Assembly (NCBI GenBank): GCA_050696075.1
Contig: JBOGUF010000118.1
Location: forward strand, 1 to 8,969
Reading direction: 5' to 3'
Origin: JBOGUF01 sp050696075
GTDB taxonomy: Bacteria > Chloroflexota > Chloroflexia > Thermomicrobiales > UBA6265
DNA length: 8,969 nt
A program made the position numbers and the translations under genes. Below, in pieces: positions 5,522 through 8,969 of the stretch (position 1 is its first letter; each line of letters begins with the position of its first letter). The notes beneath the pieces were generated by a model. It had not been told where the DNA came from and made no database searches. It was given only the letters and a program-made list of their open reading frames with translations.

Positions 5522-5633
5522 CTATCGCACACAGTACGCCACAAGGTCGGCATTGACCACAGGGATGATTCCTCATCCTCTCCGAGGCGGCTGGGTCGTC
5601 GCCCATGATCGTGCCGCCCATGATGTGGGCGCC
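5522..5633 (-). pseudogene. Relic of a GMC oxidoreductase C-terminus, broken by a 22-bp insertion
   Basis: On the minus strand, bases 5633-5583 translate to GAHIMGGTIMGDDPAAS, the C-terminal signature of glucose-methanol-choline oxidoreductases ('H.MGG..MG.DP..S', normally followed by VVN or VVD). After 22 extra bases (5582-5561) the expected continuation appears in another frame: bases 5560-5522 give VVNADLVAYCVR and then a stop. The missing phase step and the absence of the flavin-binding N-terminus and the rest of the C-terminal domain mark this as a decayed fragment and not a gene. The 22-bp insert contains GGATGA-GGAA-TCATCC, a 6-bp stem with a tetraloop. The relic overlaps the region where the ROK promoter should lie. 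Confidence comes from two separate motif pieces in the right order. Confidence 0.6.
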
Positions 5634-5699
5634 GGCGCGTGCTTCACTGGGCGTGAGGACGCCTTTCATAGGAACATGGCGACCGGCGGCAGCGCGTCG

Positions 5700-5728
5700 T
5701 TGACGCTCGCGGGCGTGGCCCGCATGAT
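5700..5728 (+). promoter_or_regulatory. Promoter of the DapF-like gene
   Basis: TTGACG (5700-5705) and CATGAT (5723-5728) are 17 bases apart, 5 of 6 and 4 of 6 matches. Transcription would start near 5735, about 32 bases before the start codon and upstream of GGAGG at 5753-5757. Confidence 0.5.
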
Positions 5729-5766
5729 GCCGCCGGGTGATGCGTGGTGACCGGAGGCGATGAGCG

Positions 5767-6645
5767 ATGACTGAGGAACGCGTTCGATCACGTATCGACG
5801 CCCCGATCCCCTTCTGGAAGATGAGCGGCAGCGGCAACGACTTCGTGGTGATCGACAACCGCGCCGGTTTCATTGCGCCGGAGACCGCGGGCGAGTTCAC
5901 CCGGCTCGTCTGCCGGCGGCGGGTGTCAGTCGGCGCGGACGGCGTCGTCCTGATCGAGCCGTCCACCGAGGACGGCGTCCACTTTCGGTGGCGCTACCTC
6001 AACGCCGACGGCAGCGACGGCGAGATGTGCGGCAACGGCGCCATGTGCGGCGCCCGCTTCGCCTACCTCCACGGCATCGCCCCGGCTGCCTGCGTCTTCC
6101 GGACCGAGAGCGGTTTGGTGCGCGCGGCGGTAGACACCGATTCGGCCAGCATCCGGATCGCGATCGACGATCCCAGCCCGATCCGGCATGATGTTCACGT
6201 GACCGTCGACAACCAACCCCTCACGCTGCACGCGATCCAGGTCGGCGTGCCCCACGCGGTGCTGATCGTCGAGGACGCCGATGCCTTCCCGCCGTCAGGC
6301 AACTTCAACGCGCTCGGCCGGGACGTCCGCCACCACCCGGAATTCGCGCCGGCTGGCACGAACCTGAACGTCATCACGGTCCGAGACGGGCGAACGCTAC
6401 GGATGCGGACCTACGAACGCGGCGTCGAGGACGAGACGCTCGCCCGCGGCACCGGCGCGGTTGCCGGCGCGGTGGTCGCCATCGCCCTTGGCCGAGCTTC
6501 GCCGCCGGTGGACGTCCTCACCAGCAGCGGTCAGTCCCTTTCCGTCGATTTCGCCTGGAACGGCAACCGGGCCACCGCCGTAACGCTCGGCGGCGAGGCG
6601 CGGATCGTGATGACGGGAGAGATCTGCTCGGAAGCGTTGATGTGA
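5767..6645 (+). CDS. dapF: Diaminopimelate epimerase-like protein with altered active site
   Basis: The 292-residue protein matches DapF along its length: FWKMSGSGNDFVVIDNR (16-32), RRVSVGADGVVLIEP (51-65), LNADGSDGEMCGNGAMCGAR (78-97), GVPHAVLIVED (160-170), AGTNLNVITV (196-205) and RMRTYERGVEDETLARGTGA (212-231). DapF interconverts L,L- and meso-diaminopimelate with two cysteines as acid and base, supplying lysine and peptidoglycan precursors. The first, C88, is present. At the second position the invariant 'ACGTG' reads ARGTG: R227, codon CGC at 6445-6447, one transition from TGC. The conserved Arg of 'GNG.RC' is also changed, to M93. An ordinary two-base epimerisation seems impossible with R227, so this may be a repurposed paralogue, an inactive copy or a sequencing error. 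The start at 5767 has GGAGG (5753-5757) 9 bases upstream; the ATG at 5760 gives only four codons. Homology is sure; activity is doubtful. Confidence 0.85.
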   Translation: MTEERVRSRIDAPIPFWKMSGSGNDFVVIDNRAGFIAPETAGEFTRLVCRRRVSVGADGVVLIEPSTEDGVHFRWRYLNADGSDGEMCGNGAMCGARFAYLHGIAPAACVFRTESGLVRAAVDTDSASIRIAIDDPSPIRHDVHVTVDNQPLTLHAIQVGVPHAVLIVEDADAFPPSGNFNALGRDVRHHPEFAPAGTNLNVITVRDGRTLRMRTYERGVEDETLARGTGAVAGAVVAIALGRASPPVDVLTSSGQSLSVDFAWNGNRATAVTLGGEARIVMTGEICSEALM

Positions 6646-6719
6646 ATCACCCGATCTGGGAGGGGCGCCTCTACATCGAACGGCGCGAAACCTTCGCCGG
6701 GTGCCGTGCGTCCAAACCG

Positions 6720-6743
6720 TGGGACAATCGCGGGATTCCCGCG
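6720..6743 (+). promoter_or_regulatory. Extended -10 element overlapped by a perfect palindrome, upstream of the secreted-protein gene
   Basis: TGGGACAAT (6720-6728) fits an extended -10 (TG, one base, GACAAT); no good -35 is visible. It is directly followed by CGCGGGATTCCCGCG (6729-6743), a perfect 7+1+7 inverted repeat centred where transcription would start (near 6735). This arrangement suggests an operator, though the palindrome could instead be a short hairpin after the DapF-like gene. The rest of the 214-base gap (6646-6859) shows nothing else I can support. Confidence 0.3.
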
Positions 6744-6846
6744 TGGGTGATCGAAGGAAGGGGTCTTGCCAGTAAGATAGAGGGAAGCGCGGCCGGGCAT
6801 CGAGGACGGGCCACATACAGACGTTCGTCACCTGATCAAAACCGCT

Positions 6847-6851
6847 AGGAG
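6847..6851 (+). promoter_or_regulatory. Ribosome binding site of the secreted-protein gene
   Basis: AGGAG lies 8 bases before the ATG at 6860 and fixes the start of the large secreted protein. Confidence 0.7.
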
Positions 6852-6859
6852 TTTTCCGC

Positions 6860-8923
6860 ATGCCAACTTCATCACGGAAAGAGACGTTCGGGCGGCGCCG
6901 GAGCCGGCCGCGCACACGGCGCTTCGGCCTCGCCGCCGTCTTCCTGACGCTCGCGCTGTTGCTGGCCGGGCCGGCCGGCACGCTGGCACTGTTGCAATCC
7001 GCGGTCAGCGGGCCGTCGCCGGCGCAGGGGCATGCCCAGGTAGTCGCCCACGGTGTGGCGCCGATGCCAGCCGCCCAGATCGCCTGGCGCGTCGTCCAGG
7101 ACACGGCCGAACCGAACGAGGAGGCGCAGCCGGAGGTGCGGGCGCTCGGCTTCGCGCTCGCCGACGAGGATGCCATCGTCGTCAACGACCTCACCTACGG
7201 TACGCAGACCCGTCTGGCCCCCGGCGAGGCGTCTTTCGTGCTCGACGGCGTCACCCAGCACCGGGCCAGCCTCACCGACGGCAGTGTGCCCTACTATCGG
7301 ATCGCACTCGTTCCGGTTGAGCAGGCGGGCGACGCCGGCGGCGACTCCCTGCTCTATGCCGGCGACGGCTTCGGCGCGCCGGACGGCAACCACGACCTCA
7401 ACCTGGTCCGCGACGTGCTGACCACGGGCGAGTCGACCGCGATGTCTGACAGCGGTTTTCCGACCCTGGTCCTGGCGACCGCCGGCGAGATCGAGGTCGA
7501 GGTCAGTGGCGACACCGTGACGCTCGCCGCGGGCGAGGCGGCTGAATATTCCGGCAACCTGACGATCACCGGCAACAGCGACGGGGAGGCGGCGTTCGTC
7601 GCCGCCGTGATCGGCCCGGCCGTGCCGGCGCCGCCGCGCTTTAGCGGCACCATTGCCCTTGGACTCTACACCTGTCCAGATGGCGTCACCGCTGACGACC
7701 TGATCGGCGGCGCGGCCGACCTCGATGCCTGCGAGCCGCTGGAGAACGCCGAGGACGCGGGCTACGACGGCGTGCTGATGACGCCGGACGGCGACGAGAT
7801 CCCGTTCGCCGACACCATCCCTGGCACGCGCGGCGCGACCGGCCTCTACGTCTGGCAGAACCTGACCTTCGGCGAGTACACGATCCCACAACCGACCAGC
7901 CTGCCCGAAGGCTACGGCCAGGCCGTCTACTTCGACGCCGACCTGAACCTGATGGAGACCGGCGGCGTCACCATCAGCCGAGACAACCCGGATGCGCGCG
8001 TCAACCTCTATCTGGCGGCGTCCGCGACCGCCTCGATCACCGTGCGCGTCTACAACTGCCCGCCACCGATGACGCCCGACACCCTGGCCGGCGACTTCTG
8101 CGAGGCGGCAGAGGGTGAATTCCAGGTCGAAGTCACTGGCGCCGACGACCTCCTGCTCGACTTGAGCGACGCCACCGCCGACGGCAACGCTTTCACCTGG
8201 GCCGGTCTGCCGTTGGGTGACGACGGCGAGGCGACCTTCGAGGTGGCCGAGACGGTCCTGCCCGCGGGCTACACAACCTACCTAATCGTCGGTGGCCGGG
8301 TCGGCGAGCCGAATACGCCGTACGAGACAATGCTCGACGCCAAGACTGACGCCGATCTGTCGATCTACAACTTCCAGGACGCCGCCGGCGGTGGCTCCAT
8401 CGACATCACCGGCTACCTCTGCCCGACCGCCGAGAGTAGCGCCGAGGAGTGCCAGGCGAACGGCTCGATCGCGCTCACCGACGTCATCATCGCGACCTCG
8501 ATCAGTGGCGACGTTCTCACGTCGGCCACGGCCGAGCAGAGCGACGACACCTACTCGTGGCCGATCGTCCCCTTCGCGACCTACACGATCGATCCGGCCT
8601 CCATCGTGCCGGCCGGCTATGAGCTGGTCGCGGTCGGCGGGGCTGACGTGGACGATGCCGGCTACGTCTTTGAGCTGAGCGCGGAGAGCCCGAGCGCCAG
8701 CGTCGGCGTCTACCTCGTGGCGGAGGGCGGCGAGGAACCGGAGCCGCCGGTCGACAGCGACGGCGACGGCCTCTCCGACGAGGACGAAGTCGCGCTCGGC
8801 ACCGACCCACTCAACCCCGATTCTGACGGCGATTGCCACAGCGACGGCGCCGAAGTCACCGCCGGCACCAACCCGCTGGATGCCAACAGCTTCCCCGACG
8901 GGGAGTGTGACGTGGCGGTGTAG
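6860..8923 (+). CDS. Large secreted protein: cupin-like region, three Cys-pair beta repeats, C-terminal thrombospondin type-3 repeats
   Basis: The 687-residue product starts with a very basic n-region (residues 6-21) and a hydrophobic core RFGLAAVFLTLALLLAGPAG (21-40), so it is exported; cleavage is probably near 50-67. Residues about 70-260 are two beta-rich modules with turns such as LAPGEASFVLDG and LAAGEAAEYSGN, cupin-like in pattern but without a clear metal-binding histidine set. Three repeats follow (about 270-395, 398-515, 521-630). Each opens with Tyr-x-Cys-Pro or similar and a second Cys (C272/C291, C400/C414, C521/C531), and each has a Pro-x-Gly-Tyr near the end (PEGY, PAGY, PAGY), like SpaA/CNA-B-type or carboxypeptidase-regulatory-type folds. 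Residues 641-680 hold two thrombospondin type-3 repeats (DSDGDGLSDEDEVALGTDP, DSDGDCHSDGAEVTAGTNP) that bind calcium. No LPxTG or C-terminal membrane anchor is seen. The protein is strongly acidic. A surface or matrix role is inferred; no enzyme activity is suggested. Confidence 0.85.
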   Translation: MPTSSRKETFGRRRSRPRTRRFGLAAVFLTLALLLAGPAGTLALLQSAVSGPSPAQGHAQVVAHGVAPMPAAQIAWRVVQDTAEPNEEAQPEVRALGFALADEDAIVVNDLTYGTQTRLAPGEASFVLDGVTQHRASLTDGSVPYYRIALVPVEQAGDAGGDSLLYAGDGFGAPDGNHDLNLVRDVLTTGESTAMSDSGFPTLVLATAGEIEVEVSGDTVTLAAGEAAEYSGNLTITGNSDGEAAFVAAVIGPAVPAPPRFSGTIALGLYTCPDGVTADDLIGGAADLDACEPLENAEDAGYDGVLMTPDGDEIPFADTIPGTRGATGLYVWQNLTFGEYTIPQPTSLPEGYGQAVYFDADLNLMETGGVTISRDNPDARVNLYLAASATASITVRVYNCPPPMTPDTLAGDFCEAAEGEFQVEVTGADDLLLDLSDATADGNAFTWAGLPLGDDGEATFEVAETVLPAGYTTYLIVGGRVGEPNTPYETMLDAKTDADLSIYNFQDAAGGGSIDITGYLCPTAESSAEECQANGSIALTDVIIATSISGDVLTSATAEQSDDTYSWPIVPFATYTIDPASIVPAGYELVAVGGADVDDAGYVFELSAESPSASVGVYLVAEGGEEPEPPVDSDGDGLSDEDEVALGTDPLNPDSDGDCHSDGAEVTAGTNPLDANSFPDGECDVAV
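8751..8880 (+). other. Calcium-binding thrombospondin type-3 repeat pair (protein domain)
   Basis: Two consecutive units of the DxDxDGxxDxxE type with a conserved GT(D/N)P end, separated by LN, are encoded here within the secreted protein. The Asp side chains at alternating positions are the calcium ligands in this family. The final residues ANSFPDGECDVAV close the protein without an anchor. Confidence 0.8.
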
Positions 8924-8969
8924 CGCCAACGCCTGTCGACTTTGCGCTCAACGAACGTCGCCCCGGACG

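Noticed and set aside
5601..5624. Direct repeat GCCCATGAT (5601-5609 and 5616-5624) as a regulator-binding pair
   Set aside because: It is explained by the two Met-Gly codon pairs of the relic GMC motif on the opposite strand.
5760..5774. Alternative ATG at 5760 for the dapF-like gene
   Set aside because: It is out of frame, ends after four codons and lies too close to GGAGG; the ATG at 5767 gives the full family match.
4419..5966. 515-codon open frame on the minus strand across the ROK gene, the intergenic region and the start of the dapF-like gene
   Set aside because: It is mostly Arg/Gly/Pro/His read-through opposite or out of phase with real genes. Only the short GMC-like stretch within it has recognisable protein character.
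6872..7891. 339-codon minus-strand frame opposite the secreted protein
   Set aside because: It is an antisense shadow of a high-GC gene; it has Arg/Gly/Ala/Val-rich composition, no recognisable motif and no ribosome site, whereas the plus-strand frame has clear domains.
8924..8969. Terminator after the secreted-protein gene
   Set aside because: Only weak GCGC complementarity and no T-tract can be seen in the 46 bases available.

Overview
The window reads as high-GC bacterial chromosome with short, ordinary genes and mostly GC-ending codons. The gene types fit a Thermomicrobia-like member of the Chloroflexota, but no rRNA or other marker gene is present, so this placement is an inference.

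Layout. (1) 2-721 (+): C-terminal part of an HD-superfamily phosphohydrolase cut by the window edge; it carries an in-frame array of a 7-bp repeat. (2) 776-1186 (-): a VOC (glyoxalase/dioxygenase-fold) protein, convergent with the first gene across a short gap holding a second copy of the same repeat array. (3) 1187-1498: a divergent promoter region followed by a hairpin-rich leader. (4) 1499-2302 (+): a PAP2-type membrane phosphatase, overlapping by 4 bp a small proline-rich single-pass membrane protein (2299-2508). (5) 2557-2799 and 2812-3414 (+): an 80-residue unrecognised protein followed by a PIN-domain ribonuclease-like protein, a toxin-antitoxin-like pair. (6) 3418-4461 and 4481-5482 (-): a two-gene operon, ROK sugar kinase then a clan GH-A-like TIM-barrel hydrolase. 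(7) 5483-5766: an intergenic stretch that holds the decayed C-terminal signature of a GMC oxidoreductase on the minus strand and a good promoter for the next gene. (8) 5767-6645 (+): a diaminopimelate epimerase-like protein whose second catalytic cysteine is replaced by arginine. (9) 6860-8923 (+): a large secreted protein with a signal peptide, a beta-rich cupin-like region, three Cys-pair/Pro-x-Gly-Tyr repeats and two C-terminal calcium-binding thrombospondin type-3 repeats.

The genes do not form one pathway. The only clear functional pairings are the ROK kinase with the glycoside hydrolase (release and phosphorylation of a sugar) and the small protein with the PIN protein. The best candidates for something undescribed are that last pair with its unrecognised putative antitoxin, the altered DapF-like enzyme, the relic GMC gene broken by a 22-bp insertion, the 7-bp repeat family, and the structured leader of the PAP2 gene. 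I found no RNA genes, CRISPR array, insertion sequence or convincing intrinsic terminator.
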